From Mycobacterium gastri (GTDB taxonomy: Bacteria > Actinomycetota > Actinomycetes > Mycobacteriales > Mycobacteriaceae): a stretch of DNA of 64,000 nt. The notes under the pieces are model-generated. The model did not search any database. It worked only from the letters and a program-made list of their open reading frames with translations, and was not told where the DNA came from. The DNA is taken from contig NZ_LQOX01000119.1 in NCBI RefSeq assembly GCF_002102175.1, positions 1-64,000 of the forward strand. The letters are read 5' to 3'. Both the position numbers and the translations under genes were made by a program. Positions 27,088 to 35,879 of the stretch are shown here, piece by piece; within the stretch, counting starts at the first letter, position 1; each line of letters begins with the position of its first letter.

Positions 27088-28145
27088 AGAAAAAGATCGC
27101 ATGCATCGTTCCTGCCTACAACGAAAGCGAATGTGTCTACGAGCTAGCAAGGCGGCTGGCCCTGATGTTCGATAGCGAGGCCGCTTATGACTTTGAGGCA
27201 ATAATCGTAGAAAACGGGTCGACCGACGACACGATGGACAAACTGCTCACAATCAGCGCAGCGGACCCGCGGTTCAAGATCGTCCAATTAGCCCGCAACT
27301 TCGGGATGGACGGCGGGCTAACGGCCGGTCTCAATGTGGTTGACGCTGACGCCGTCGTTCTCATGACTGCTGACCTGCAGGATCCGCCCGAGTTCATCCC
27401 GGAGATGATCCGCAAATGGGAGGAGGGCTACGAGAACGTTTACGGACTGGTCACTGAACGACGAGGCACCGGCCCGATCCGCGCGATGAACTCCCGGCTG
27501 TTCTACTGGCTGGCGGGGAAAGTCACCGACGAGCGTATCACCAAGAACGCCAGCGACTTTCGCTTGGTTGACCGAAAAGTTTACGAAGTGGTTCGCTCGA
27601 TGGACGAGCGCAACAGGTTCGTTCGGGGCCTGTTCTCCTGGGTAGGTTTCAAGTCGGTCGGGCTACCCATGGTGCGCCCGCCACGCTTCGCGGGCGAGTC
27701 CAAGGCATACAGCTTCGGCGTCATTAACCTGGCTTTCAAGGGCATCTTTGCGCACTCCTACATGCCGCTACGACTTATCACCATGACCGGTTTTCTCTTG
27801 AGCTTCATCGCGGCCGTCGCCGTCTTCGTGTTCGCAGTGCGCATCGTCTTCTACGGCGAACTTCCCTTCCATGGGTACGGTTCGCTCATCTGTGTCATGC
27901 TGATCGGCTTCGGGGTAGTCACGCTATTTCTCGGGGTCGTCGGCGAATACCTCGGGCTCATCTACGAGGAAGTCAAACAGCGGCCGAACTTCGTCATTAC
28001 CAGAAAAGTCGGTATGGGACCGCTCCGATCCGGCTTAGAAGATGCGGAGGAGGGATGGAATGCCGTCCAAGCGCAGGCCCGCGAAATGACGAAATTCTCG
28101 GACAGGATGACGCCCGTCCCCCACCAACCGAGAGGTCGTTTGTAG
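27084..28145 (+). CDS. GT2 glycosyltransferase with two membrane helices (GtrB/DPM-like)
   Basis: The protein has 353 residues. The GT-A domain starts KKIACIVPAYNESECVYEL and has IVENGSTDDT, MTADLQDPPEFIPEM (metal-binding region), and SDFRLVDRKVYEVVRSM. Two membrane helices near residues 240-265 and 275-305 end in VVGEYLGLIYEEVKQRP, typical for polyprenyl-phosphate glycosyltransferases (GtrB, DPM1-like). It would charge a lipid-phosphate carrier with a sugar for use outside the membrane, working with GtrA proteins. GTG 27084 overlaps the rfbF stop by four bases. Confidence 0.88.
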   Translation: MKKKIACIVPAYNESECVYELARRLALMFDSEAAYDFEAIIVENGSTDDTMDKLLTISAADPRFKIVQLARNFGMDGGLTAGLNVVDADAVVLMTADLQDPPEFIPEMIRKWEEGYENVYGLVTERRGTGPIRAMNSRLFYWLAGKVTDERITKNASDFRLVDRKVYEVVRSMDERNRFVRGLFSWVGFKSVGLPMVRPPRFAGESKAYSFGVINLAFKGIFAHSYMPLRLITMTGFLLSFIAAVAVFVFAVRIVFYGELPFHGYGSLICVMLIGFGVVTLFLGVVGEYLGLIYEEVKQRPNFVITRKVGMGPLRSGLEDAEEGWNAVQAQAREMTKFSDRMTPVPHQPRGRL

Positions 28146-29680
28146 TGCTGCAGGAAGCGAAAGCCCCGAAGGATGTTGCTCCATCACGCATTCCGGACTG
28201 GCTCTTCATCTTCGAAATGGCCAACAACCACATGGGCGACGTGGAACATGGCTTGCGCCTGATCAGTGAATTCGCTTCGCTCACAGGAGATTTCGACTTC
28301 AAGTTCGCCTTCAAGATGCAGTATCGCGCGCTCGACACGTTCATCCATCCCGACTACCACGGGCGCGACGACATCAAATACATCAAGCGGTTTGAGGAAA
28401 CTCGCTTGCGCCCCGAGGAGTCGCGCAAGCTGGTGGATGCGATCCGCGACAACGGTTTCATTCCGGTCTGTACGCCCTTTGACGATGAATCGGTCGACAG
28501 AGTGGTGGCAGATGGCTTTGACATCCTCAAAATCGCGAGCTGCTCGCTCACCGACTGGCCGCTACTGGAGAAGGCGGTGGGCAGCACCCTGCCGATGATT
28601 GTCTCGACTGCAGGAGCAACTCTCGAAGAGATCGACAACGTCGTTGCGTTCCTCAAACACCGCGACAAAGATTTCGTGCTGATGCATTGCGTGGCTGAAT
28701 ATCCGACCAGCAACGACAAACTCCAGCTCAACCAGATCGACTTCCTGCGTCAACGCTATGAGGAGATCCGTATCGGGTACTCGACCCACGAATTCCCTAC
28801 CGAGACGCTGCCAGTAGCGGTCGCTATTGGCAAGGGCTGCACCGTGTTCGAAAAACATGTCGGACTAGTCACCGACAAATACGGCATCAATGGCTATTCC
28901 GCCAGTCCCGAGCAGGCTCGGGCGTGGCTTGAGGCGGCACGCACAGCACGTACCATAAACGGCAAATCCGGTGAACGCACCACAGCGACACCCGACGAGC
29001 GGGCGAGTCTCTTGTCGCTGCGCCGAGGCGTCTTCGCCAATCGCGACATCGAGGCCGGCGAGAAGATCGGCAGTGGCGAGGTCTTCATGGCGATCCCCAC
29101 CCAGGAAGACCATGTCACCGCCAACGACTGGTCAAAATACACTCATTTCTACGCCACGACTGAAATCAAGAAGAACGAACCGATTCTGACTTCGAACAGC
29201 CGGCGCGAGGAAGTGCGCGAGAAGGTGTTCTCCATCGTGCAAAGTGTGAAGTCGCTGCTGGAACGCGCCAACGTGGTGATTCCCGGCCGGGCTGATCTCG
29301 AAATCTCACACCATTACGGCATCGATAAGTTTGACGAATTTGGGATCACCATGATCACCGTGGTGAACCGCGAATATTGCAAGAAGCTTATTGTCGTACT
29401 GCCCGGACAAAAACATCCCGAGCAGTATCACAATCGCAAAGAAGAGACTTTTCACGTTCTCTACGGCGACCTCGACGTCGTGCTCGACGGAGAGGCGCGC
29501 CAATGCGGACCCGGCGACGTCATCACAATCGAACGCACGGTACGCCATGCTTTCAATAGCAAGAACGGCGCGATCTTCGAGGAGATCTCCTCGACCCATT
29601 ACAAAGATGATTCGTTCTATATCGATCCGAAGATCGGCGAGAACATGGAGCGTAAGACTTTTCTCACGCATTGGATGTGA
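28145..29680 (+). CDS. NeuB-family PEP-condensing synthase fused to a C-terminal cupin
   Basis: The protein has 511 residues. Residues about 15-275 are a NeuB TIM barrel (FIFEMANNHMGDVEHGL, FKFAFKMQYRALDTFI, IPVCTPFDDESVD, LKIASCSLTDWPLLE, MHCVAEYPT, GYSTHE, FEKHVGL), which condenses PEP with an aldehyde sugar to a 3-deoxy-2-ulosonic acid. Residues about 290-350 are an SAF domain (RGVFANRDIEAGEKIG). Residues about 400-490 are a cupin (PEQYHNRKEETFHVL, then GPGDVITIERTVRHAF). No NeuA or NeuC is nearby, so sialic acid is unlikely. GTG 28145 shares a base with the preceding stop, with GAGAGG upstream. The aldehyde substrate is unknown; a 4-5 carbon sugar is inferred from context. Confidence 0.85.
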   Translation: MLQEAKAPKDVAPSRIPDWLFIFEMANNHMGDVEHGLRLISEFASLTGDFDFKFAFKMQYRALDTFIHPDYHGRDDIKYIKRFEETRLRPEESRKLVDAIRDNGFIPVCTPFDDESVDRVVADGFDILKIASCSLTDWPLLEKAVGSTLPMIVSTAGATLEEIDNVVAFLKHRDKDFVLMHCVAEYPTSNDKLQLNQIDFLRQRYEEIRIGYSTHEFPTETLPVAVAIGKGCTVFEKHVGLVTDKYGINGYSASPEQARAWLEAARTARTINGKSGERTTATPDERASLLSLRRGVFANRDIEAGEKIGSGEVFMAIPTQEDHVTANDWSKYTHFYATTEIKKNEPILTSNSRREEVREKVFSIVQSVKSLLERANVVIPGRADLEISHHYGIDKFDEFGITMITVVNREYCKKLIVVLPGQKHPEQYHNRKEETFHVLYGDLDVVLDGEARQCGPGDVITIERTVRHAFNSKNGAIFEEISSTHYKDDSFYIDPKIGENMERKTFLTHWM

Positions 29681-31584
29681 TGAGAACAGCGACTGTCGCG
29701 CCCGATAAGACGAACCCCGGCATGTCCCAGACCATGCGACTCGCGGATTATCTGTTTGCGCGCTTGCGAGACGAGGGCGTCGACGCAGTTTTTCTCGTCC
29801 CAGGCGGCGGGGCGATGTATCTCGTCGACGCCCTCGGACAGAACCGAGAACTCCGTTATGTGCCCACCCATCACGAACAGGCGGCGGCGATTGCCGCTGA
29901 AGCCTACTCGCGCATCAATGGCCACCTCGGCTGCGCGCTCGTCACAACCGGCCCCGGCGCGACCAACGCAATCACCGGGGTCGCGGGCGCGTGGATCGAA
30001 TCGGTACCGCTTCTTGTCATTTCTGGCCAAGTCAAGCGTGCTGACCTTATGGGCAACAGCGGCGTGCGACAAAAAGGTCCGCAGGAAGTCGACATCGTCT
30101 CGATGGTGAAGCCAATCACAAAATATGCGGTGACGGTGCCGGATCCATCGGAGATTCGCTACCACTTCGAGAAGGCGGTGCATCTGGCCACTACTGGTCG
30201 GCGCGGGCCGGTCTGGCTGGACATTCCCCTCGACGTTCAAGCCGCGCAGATCAACCCTTCCGCGCTCAAGGGCTATGTTCCTTCGACAACCGGCTCCAAG
30301 AACCTCACCGCCGACGCGACCGCGGTCCTCGACCTCGTCAACGCGGCCGAACGGCCGATCATTCTCGCGGGGCACGGCATTCGCCTCGCCGAGGCGGCGG
30401 AGGATTTCGGCACCCTGTATGAGACGCTTGGGATTCCAGTCGTCACTACGTGGAACGCGACCGACCTCATTCCCTCGAACCACCGCCTTTCGGTGGGAAA
30501 GCCCGGCACAGTCGCGCTGCGCCCACCAAATTTCGCCATCCAGAACAGCGACCTCGTTTTGTCCATCGGCGCTCGGCTCGACAATGTCGTGACTGCCTAC
30601 AACCCGGCGAAGTTCGGCCGTCATGCGCCCAAGGTCATCGTTGACGTCGATCCCGCCGAACTAGGCAAATTCCCCGACGACATGAATATCGCGCGCACAG
30701 TCTGTGCCGACGCGCGGGACTTCATCCGCGCGATGCTGGAACAGAAGCCACGGATGATTGCCAAGGATCGCTCATCCTGGCTCGACCATTGCAACGATTG
30801 GAAGGCGCGGTATCCGATTAACGACGGTGCGCCGTTCCCGAAGTCGGGCGTCATCAGCCATTACCACCTCACCAAGGTGCTCGCCGACGAGATCCCTGAA
30901 AACACACTTATCGTCACGGGCAGCTCGGGGCTAGCGATCGAGATCTTCCACACCGGCTTCGCGAACAAGCCGGGGCAGCGGATCTTTCTCACTTCTGGCC
31001 TCGGCGCAATGGGCTACGGCTTGCCGGCGATGGTCGGGGCGGGTTTAGCCTCAGACGCTAAATCCTTTGTGGGCATCGAGGGCGACGGCAGCCTCATGAT
31101 GAATGTCCAAGAGCTGCAGACCATCCGCATGCTCGACCTACCGCTCAAGCTCTTCCTTTTTAACAATGGCGGCTATGCCTCGATCCGCAACACGCAGCGC
31201 AACTATTTCGAGGGTCACTATGTCGGGACCGGACCAGAAGGACGCCTTGGCCTGCCCGATTTCGTGGCGCTTGCAAAGGCTAACGGCATCGAGTCGATGC
31301 GCATCCAGGACGTAGGTGAACTCGCTCTGGTTGTGCGCGAAGCACTTTCGCAGCGTGGACCACTTATCGTGGACGTGCAGGTCCAGCACGACGAGGCACT
31401 TTGGCCAAAATCTGCCGCGCTGCCCCAGCCTGACGGATCGATTCGCTCGATGCCGCTAGAGGACATGTCGCCGCTACTGCCGCGGGCAGAGTTCGGCGCC
31501 AACATGCTAGTGCCGCTGGATCCAGCGTCGAAAAACTTGCCCGAACGACTCATCGAACAGTCCAAAAATGGTGCCAAACCCTAG
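29680..31584 (+). CDS. Acetolactate-synthase-like TPP enzyme, probable acyl-anion transferase to a ketosugar
   Basis: The protein has 634 residues. The three-domain TPP fold is clear: Glu66 in THHEQAAAIAAEAYSR, TTGPGATNAITGVAGAW, a central FAD/nucleotide-type domain (about 200-370), and the TPP motif GDGSLMMN (468-475) closing with NN at 495-496. It resembles IlvB, but no small subunit is present and it sits inside a sugar operon. The best functional model is YerE, which adds a two-carbon unit from pyruvate to a CDP-3,6-dideoxy-4-ketosugar. Here the donor may be the product of the upstream NeuB-like enzyme. The start ATG overlaps the previous stop (TGATG). Confidence 0.85.
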   Translation: MRTATVAPDKTNPGMSQTMRLADYLFARLRDEGVDAVFLVPGGGAMYLVDALGQNRELRYVPTHHEQAAAIAAEAYSRINGHLGCALVTTGPGATNAITGVAGAWIESVPLLVISGQVKRADLMGNSGVRQKGPQEVDIVSMVKPITKYAVTVPDPSEIRYHFEKAVHLATTGRRGPVWLDIPLDVQAAQINPSALKGYVPSTTGSKNLTADATAVLDLVNAAERPIILAGHGIRLAEAAEDFGTLYETLGIPVVTTWNATDLIPSNHRLSVGKPGTVALRPPNFAIQNSDLVLSIGARLDNVVTAYNPAKFGRHAPKVIVDVDPAELGKFPDDMNIARTVCADARDFIRAMLEQKPRMIAKDRSSWLDHCNDWKARYPINDGAPFPKSGVISHYHLTKVLADEIPENTLIVTGSSGLAIEIFHTGFANKPGQRIFLTSGLGAMGYGLPAMVGAGLASDAKSFVGIEGDGSLMMNVQELQTIRMLDLPLKLFLFNNGGYASIRNTQRNYFEGHYVGTGPEGRLGLPDFVALAKANGIESMRIQDVGELALVVREALSQRGPLIVDVQVQHDEALWPKSAALPQPDGSIRSMPLEDMSPLLPRAEFGANMLVPLDPASKNLPERLIEQSKNGAKP

Positions 31585-32275
31585 CCCGAACTCGACCGGT
31601 GCGATCCTGTTCGATCTCGATGGCACGCTCGTCGACAGCGCCCCAACGATGACGCGGGGCCTCAATGAGATGGCGCGTCGCCGCGGTGCCCCACCTGTCG
31701 AGATAGCATCGGTGCGCCGATGGGTAAGCCTTGGCGGCGAGGCGATGCTGCGCGGAGCGTTCGGCATGCAGACCGACCCAATCGGTGATCTCGACCAATT
31801 CCGCGACATCCTGCGCCGCCAGCGCGCCGACCCTACCGACCTCTACCCTGGCGTGCATGCCATGCTCACGGCTCTAAGAAAACGCGGCTACCGTACCGCG
31901 ATCTGCACAAATAAGCGCGAAGAAATCGCAGTAGCCTATGTGGCCGGGCTCGGTATCGCCGCTTACTTCGATGTCATCGTCGGCGGGGCCCCTGGCCGCG
32001 AGCTCAAGCCAGATCCGTTGCTTGCCCATATGGCACTGAAGCAGCTGGGAGCACAAGCAGACGAAGCAATCTTGGTCGGGGACAGCGAGATCGACGCCGA
32101 CACCGCGATAGCCGCCGGGCTCCGTTTTGTCCTCGTAACGTTCGGATATCCCCATGGCAACATCGACGCGATTCCAGCAGATGCGCGACTCAACAGCTTC
32201 GATGCGCTGCCCTTCCTGGTGAGCTCGATGTCCGCCCACAGATGTACGCGACAGGCAGAGGGAACTCGCGGATGA
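31568..32275 (+). CDS. HAD-superfamily phosphatase (phosphoglycolate phosphatase-like)
   Basis: The protein has 235 residues. HAD motifs: ILFDLDGTLVDSAP (nucleophile Asp16, Asp18), TAICTNKREE (motif II Thr), ELKPDPLL (motif III Lys) and LVGDSEIDADTA (motif IV). An alpha-helical cap lies between residues 25 and 85. It overlaps the TPP enzyme gene by 17 bases, so co-translation is likely. In KDO and sialic acid pathways a HAD phosphatase removes the phosphate left after PEP condensation. That role fits here but the substrate is inferred. The 219 bp after it (to 32494) holds no clear gene. Confidence 0.85.
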   Translation: MVPNPSPNSTGAILFDLDGTLVDSAPTMTRGLNEMARRRGAPPVEIASVRRWVSLGGEAMLRGAFGMQTDPIGDLDQFRDILRRQRADPTDLYPGVHAMLTALRKRGYRTAICTNKREEIAVAYVAGLGIAAYFDVIVGGAPGRELKPDPLLAHMALKQLGAQADEAILVGDSEIDADTAIAAGLRFVLVTFGYPHGNIDAIPADARLNSFDALPFLVSSMSAHRCTRQAEGTRG

Positions 32276-32494
32276 CTTCGCGATGCTGGTTCGGCAGGTG
32301 CGCCTTTCGCGACACCTCAAAGCTTTTAGATCTCAAAACCCGGTCAGGCGCTCACCTATCGCGTACCAGTGTTGATATGCGGTCGCACCGAGATGGTGTT
32401 CCGGCGGGTGAGTCCGGCTGGCTACCAACGGATTTCGGAGACGAATCCATCATCAGTTTGCCATACTCCGAGTCGAACGGGGGTTCATAGCGGC

Positions 32495-33418
32495 ATGTCT
32501 CAGCTGTGCCCAATTTGCGGGAGCCCAGGGACCATCCGGGCGTACGGCCGAATAGCGCCATTTATTCTTCAGCTGCGAGGTGACACGAGGGACGTTCCGC
32601 GCGATACCACGCTATGCGGTTGCGACAAATGCGATTTGGTCTACTTCTCCCATCGCTTTGATGACAAGACTCTCGCCGCCATATATTCGGACTACCACAA
32701 CGACCGATACCTATCGGTCCGACGACACTGGGAACCTTGGTACTCGCGGGATGTTCATAACGCGATGGAACCCGGATCGGAGGCGGTCGCCGAGCGCATC
32801 CGGTTTGTGACCAGCATCGTCGAGCCGCATGTCCAAATAGACACCTTGCGAAACATCGTCGACTACGGGGGCGACGAAGGTCAGTTCTTCCCACCGGGTT
32901 ACTTGGGCCCGAAGTACGTGATCGACGTTTCGGGAAAGAACATGGTCGAGGGCGTCCAGGCTGCCTCATCACTTGCTGAGCTTCCCGAGCGACCGCACCT
33001 GGTGACCGCATGTGGCGTTCTCGAACACCTCATCGACCCCGTGGCGACGGTGAAAGAGATCCGAGCCGCGCTCGCTGATGATGGATTGTTTTACGCTGAG
33101 GTGCCGCTGGACCGGCCCAAAGTTCGCCAATGGCACTCTCAGGCACGTTATCGCCGTTTCCTTGACTGGGTTTCTGCTACCCGTGGCAGCTGGATTGTCT
33201 CGGATTTCGTCTCCGGCGTCGCGCGCAATTTTGGGCGCACGGTGCCGAGGCTGGGGGCTGTCAAGCAGAGCGAGCACATCAACTACTTCTCCACCCAATC
33301 TCTGGAGCAGCTGCTCATTGGCGGTGGGTTTCGTGTACTCAGAGCCCAGGCCGACCCGAAGATGAGCTACGGCGGTATGCGTCTGGGCCGACTGGGGGCT
33401 CTTGCGGTTCCGGTATGA
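32495..33418 (+). CDS. Zinc-ribbon class I methyltransferase
   Basis: The protein has 307 residues. The N-terminus carries four cysteines in a ribbon layout (CPICG at 5-9, CGCDKC around 42-47, then LVYFSHRFDD), as in sugar C- or O-methyltransferases with a zinc-binding head. The SAM part is divergent: IVDYGGDEGQFFPPG as motif I, ACGVLEHLIDP, and EVPLDRP. It closes with HINYFSTQSLEQLL, a common methyltransferase ending. A glycan methylation role is inferred from position. Reported branched mycobacterial LOS sugars carry O-methyl groups, which would suit it. Confidence 0.75.
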   Translation: MSQLCPICGSPGTIRAYGRIAPFILQLRGDTRDVPRDTTLCGCDKCDLVYFSHRFDDKTLAAIYSDYHNDRYLSVRRHWEPWYSRDVHNAMEPGSEAVAERIRFVTSIVEPHVQIDTLRNIVDYGGDEGQFFPPGYLGPKYVIDVSGKNMVEGVQAASSLAELPERPHLVTACGVLEHLIDPVATVKEIRAALADDGLFYAEVPLDRPKVRQWHSQARYRRFLDWVSATRGSWIVSDFVSGVARNFGRTVPRLGAVKQSEHINYFSTQSLEQLLIGGGFRVLRAQADPKMSYGGMRLGRLGALAVPV

Positions 33419-33470
33419 GTGGTGACAGTTCCAAAAGGACACGGCAATTCGATGACTGGGAGAATCCGCT

Positions 33471-34421
33471 TTGAGCATCAAGGACACCGTCAGAAACATT
33501 ATCAACCGGAATGCGCTGACACGAAAATGGTTTGTAGCATTTTGTGCGCGTTTCACCATCCGCCTGTTTACCCTGCAACGGTTTCTCAGCATCACAGATC
33601 TGAAGGGAAAATTGCAGATGGCTGCGTGGCGGCGGGTGCTCGCGTCGCTTGAAGGAACTCCGCTCGAAAGGATCGAGATTGCAGCGGGGAAGGCCACTTT
33701 TGTCTACCAAGACGACTGTGCTTTCGAGGTGTCTAACTCCGACACATCGCATAGCCATGCATTGTGGCTCAGTGCAGAATACGAAAAGACGGAAACCGCT
33801 TTACTCCGCCGGATCGTTAAGCCGGGTTGGACGACGATCGACGCCGGCGCCAACTACGGTTGGCACGCCGTCCATCTTTCGCGGCTCGTAGGACCGGACG
33901 GAAAAGTCTTCGCCTTTGAACCGGTGCCCGACACCTTCCAGGAATTGAACGCCAATGTGGCGCTCAATTCATGCCAGAATCTTGAAATGTTTCGCGTGGC
34001 CGTCGGAAACAGCGCAGATCCAATCAACATATATGTCCCACAAATCGCGTTGGGCGCCGGGGCCGCATCACAATTCCTGGATTCCGGCCAGAAAATTCAA
34101 GTTCCGATGACCACCTTGGACGATTTTGTAAGAGACAATTGCCTGGCCCGGGTCGACTTTATCAAGGCTGACATTGAAGGTGGTGAGTTGGACCTGCTGC
34201 GCGGTGGCGAAAACCTGCTGAAGATGTTTCGACCCATCATCTTGATCGAGATCGTCGATATCCATTGCCGGCGTTTTGGTCACGCGCCACAGGAGGTTTA
34301 CCAATACCTGGTCGAAAGAGGCTACACCGGCCGTTATATCGCAGATCGAGGAGACCTTGTGGACCTTGACCCCCAGCATCTGCCAAACGGAAATTTTCTG
34401 TTCGAACCACAAGATTCCTGA
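33471..34421 (+). CDS. FkbM-family methyltransferase
   Basis: The protein has 316 residues. It has the FkbM-type SAM site TTIDAGANYGWHAVHLSRLVG, FAFEPVPDTFQELNANV, VPMTTLDDFV, FIKADIEGGELDLLRGGENLL, and ILIEIVD. FkbM enzymes O-methylate sugars and small molecules. TTG 33471 follows GGGAGA, so the unusual start codon is supported. This gene is the most AT-rich and least mycobacterial-looking coding stretch of the window (many AAA, ATT and TTT codons), suggesting recent acquisition. The convergent SDR gene ends 36 bp away. Confidence 0.85.
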   Translation: MSIKDTVRNIINRNALTRKWFVAFCARFTIRLFTLQRFLSITDLKGKLQMAAWRRVLASLEGTPLERIEIAAGKATFVYQDDCAFEVSNSDTSHSHALWLSAEYEKTETALLRRIVKPGWTTIDAGANYGWHAVHLSRLVGPDGKVFAFEPVPDTFQELNANVALNSCQNLEMFRVAVGNSADPINIYVPQIALGAGAASQFLDSGQKIQVPMTTLDDFVRDNCLARVDFIKADIEGGELDLLRGGENLLKMFRPIILIEIVDIHCRRFGHAPQEVYQYLVERGYTGRYIADRGDLVDLDPQHLPNGNFLFEPQDS

Positions 34422-34456
34422 AGCTCACGCGGAAGCTGCCATCAACTCCACCAGAT

Positions 34457-35518
34457 TCATTGGAAGCTCTTGAGCGTCCGAAGAAAGCCTTCGTGCGGCT
34501 CAGTCCGAGGTGCCCAGCCCAGGCTGCGCAAGCGGGACACATCGGGACAGCCGCGCTGGATCGGGCTCGGCAGGTAAGTATCGGCGGCCTCGGCCGCCTC
34601 CCGGCGCACTGCCAGCCCGCGTTCCGGCTCCAGCCCGGCGACTAGATTCGCCAGCTCGAGGACGGTCAGCTCTGCTCGGTCATTACCTACGTTGTAGGCC
34701 GTGCCGGGAGCACCTTTGAGCAGGATGGTGAAGCAGCCTTCCACGGTGTCAGCCAGGTAGCAGAACGCTCTGCTCACCCGGCCATCGCTGCGCATCACCA
34801 GGTCACGACCTGCCAGGGCGTCACCGACGAAATCGGAAAACACCCGACCGTCGCACAGAGTCATGCCCGGTCCATAGGTATGGAAGATCCTCGCCATGGT
34901 GGTGGGCACGCCTTCCTGTGCGGCATAGCAGGCGCACAACGTCTCCCCTGCGCGCTTCCCCTCGGCATAGCAGGACCGCACCTGTGTTGGATCCAAGAAC
35001 CCGTACGCGTCTTCGTGGGTGGGAATGACCTGGTCATTGCCAAGGCCGTACACCTCGCCAGAACTAAAGAACAGAAACCCGTCGGGTGGCCTAAGCTCCA
35101 GCAGTTCGCGAGTAGCGAGCACGTTGGTGGCGAAGGTGCCGACCGGATCCCGGCCGAAAGCTCTGGGGGTACCCGGACTGGCAGCGTGGACGACGAAGTT
35201 GACCGGCTGATCCCTGGGCGCCGGGGCACATGCGTCCTGGACCACGAACCCCAGATCGGCTCGCGCATCATGAGCCGGGAACCTCGCCCGGAGGGCTTCG
35301 GCGCGCCGGGCCAGTGCCAGCACCCGGACCGGCGCCTGGCCGCGGGTCTCGTTCAGACGCAGGAGGGTCTCAACCATGTAGGCGCCCAGAAAGCCAGCCG
35401 CCCCCGTTACCAGCACGGTCCGCCCGGCAAAGCGCTCCCAGGGCAGCGGCGCTTCGAGGATCTGGTCTAGGTCGGCCTCGACGATCGGGTGGCGAGCGAC
35501 GGCAGTAATGGGGAGCAT
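34457..35518 (-). CDS. Extended SDR, UDP-glucuronate decarboxylase/4,6-dehydratase-like
   Basis: The protein has 353 residues. NAD motif VTGAAGFLGAYMVETLLRL at 37-55. The catalytic segment RSCYAEGKRAGETLC (Y184, K188) closely follows RSCYDEGKR of UDP-xylose synthases, with ARIFHTYGPGM and RAFCYLADTVEGCF. It could decarboxylate UDP-glucuronate made by the dehydrogenase at 42959. Alternatively, as the only such enzyme near the branched-sugar operon, it could reduce the branched ketosugar, the role of YerF in yersiniose synthesis. Sequence alone favours the UXS branch. ATG 35518 is used; no strong ribosome site is seen. Confidence 0.75.
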   Translation of the reverse strand: MLPITAVARHPIVEADLDQILEAPLPWERFAGRTVLVTGAAGFLGAYMVETLLRLNETRGQAPVRVLALARRAEALRARFPAHDARADLGFVVQDACAPAPRDQPVNFVVHAASPGTPRAFGRDPVGTFATNVLATRELLELRPPDGFLFFSSGEVYGLGNDQVIPTHEDAYGFLDPTQVRSCYAEGKRAGETLCACYAAQEGVPTTMARIFHTYGPGMTLCDGRVFSDFVGDALAGRDLVMRSDGRVSRAFCYLADTVEGCFTILLKGAPGTAYNVGNDRAELTVLELANLVAGLEPERGLAVRREAAEAADTYLPSPIQRGCPDVSRLRSLGWAPRTEPHEGFLRTLKSFQ

Positions 35519-35879
35519 TCTAACCGCAGTTTGGTCGGGGCTCGCGAGTTCATCAAAGACAGGAGCCGCCTGAAGGTGGAGTGGAAATGGATTTGCACAG
35601 CCGCCTTGAGGAACTCCTACCCCAACTGGAAGACGTGTCTCCGGAACCGGACACGTCTCGACACCGAATGGAACGCCCTAAAGCCGTGTCCGGTGGACTG
35701 CTCCGCCGGTTGGCCGTCGTAGCGTGCACGATCGACGGCTGTGTAGCGCGGGCTACGTCGTGAAGCCGGTTTGCTTTCATCGCCAGCGCGGTGATCGCCT
35801 GACGCGCGCATTCGAGGCCACTTGTCCTCCTAAATCAACGGCCCCGAGTGCGCGGATACCCGAATTCAGCAGGCGGATT
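35519..35879. other. Intergenic region without a confident gene
   Basis: These 361 bp lie between two minus-strand genes. A plus-strand frame at 35581-35763 (60 codons, beginning MEMDLHSRLEELLPQLEDV) is the only candidate. It has GTGGAGTGG just upstream but no recognisable domain, and it could be a remnant. No repeat or tRNA was seen. Confidence 0.35.

Noticed and set aside
28145..29680. Sialic acid (neuraminate) biosynthesis
   Set aside because: Only a NeuB-like enzyme is present. NeuA, NeuC and a sialyltransferase are missing, and the neighbours point to a ketosugar acceptor.
29680..31584. Housekeeping acetolactate synthase (ilvB) for branched amino acids
   Set aside because: No ilvN or ilvC nearby, the gene overlaps two sugar-type genes, and its base composition follows the sugar operon.
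32242..32490. 82-codon frame between the HAD and methyltransferase genes
   Set aside because: No ribosome site or similarity recognised; overlaps the HAD gene end in another frame.
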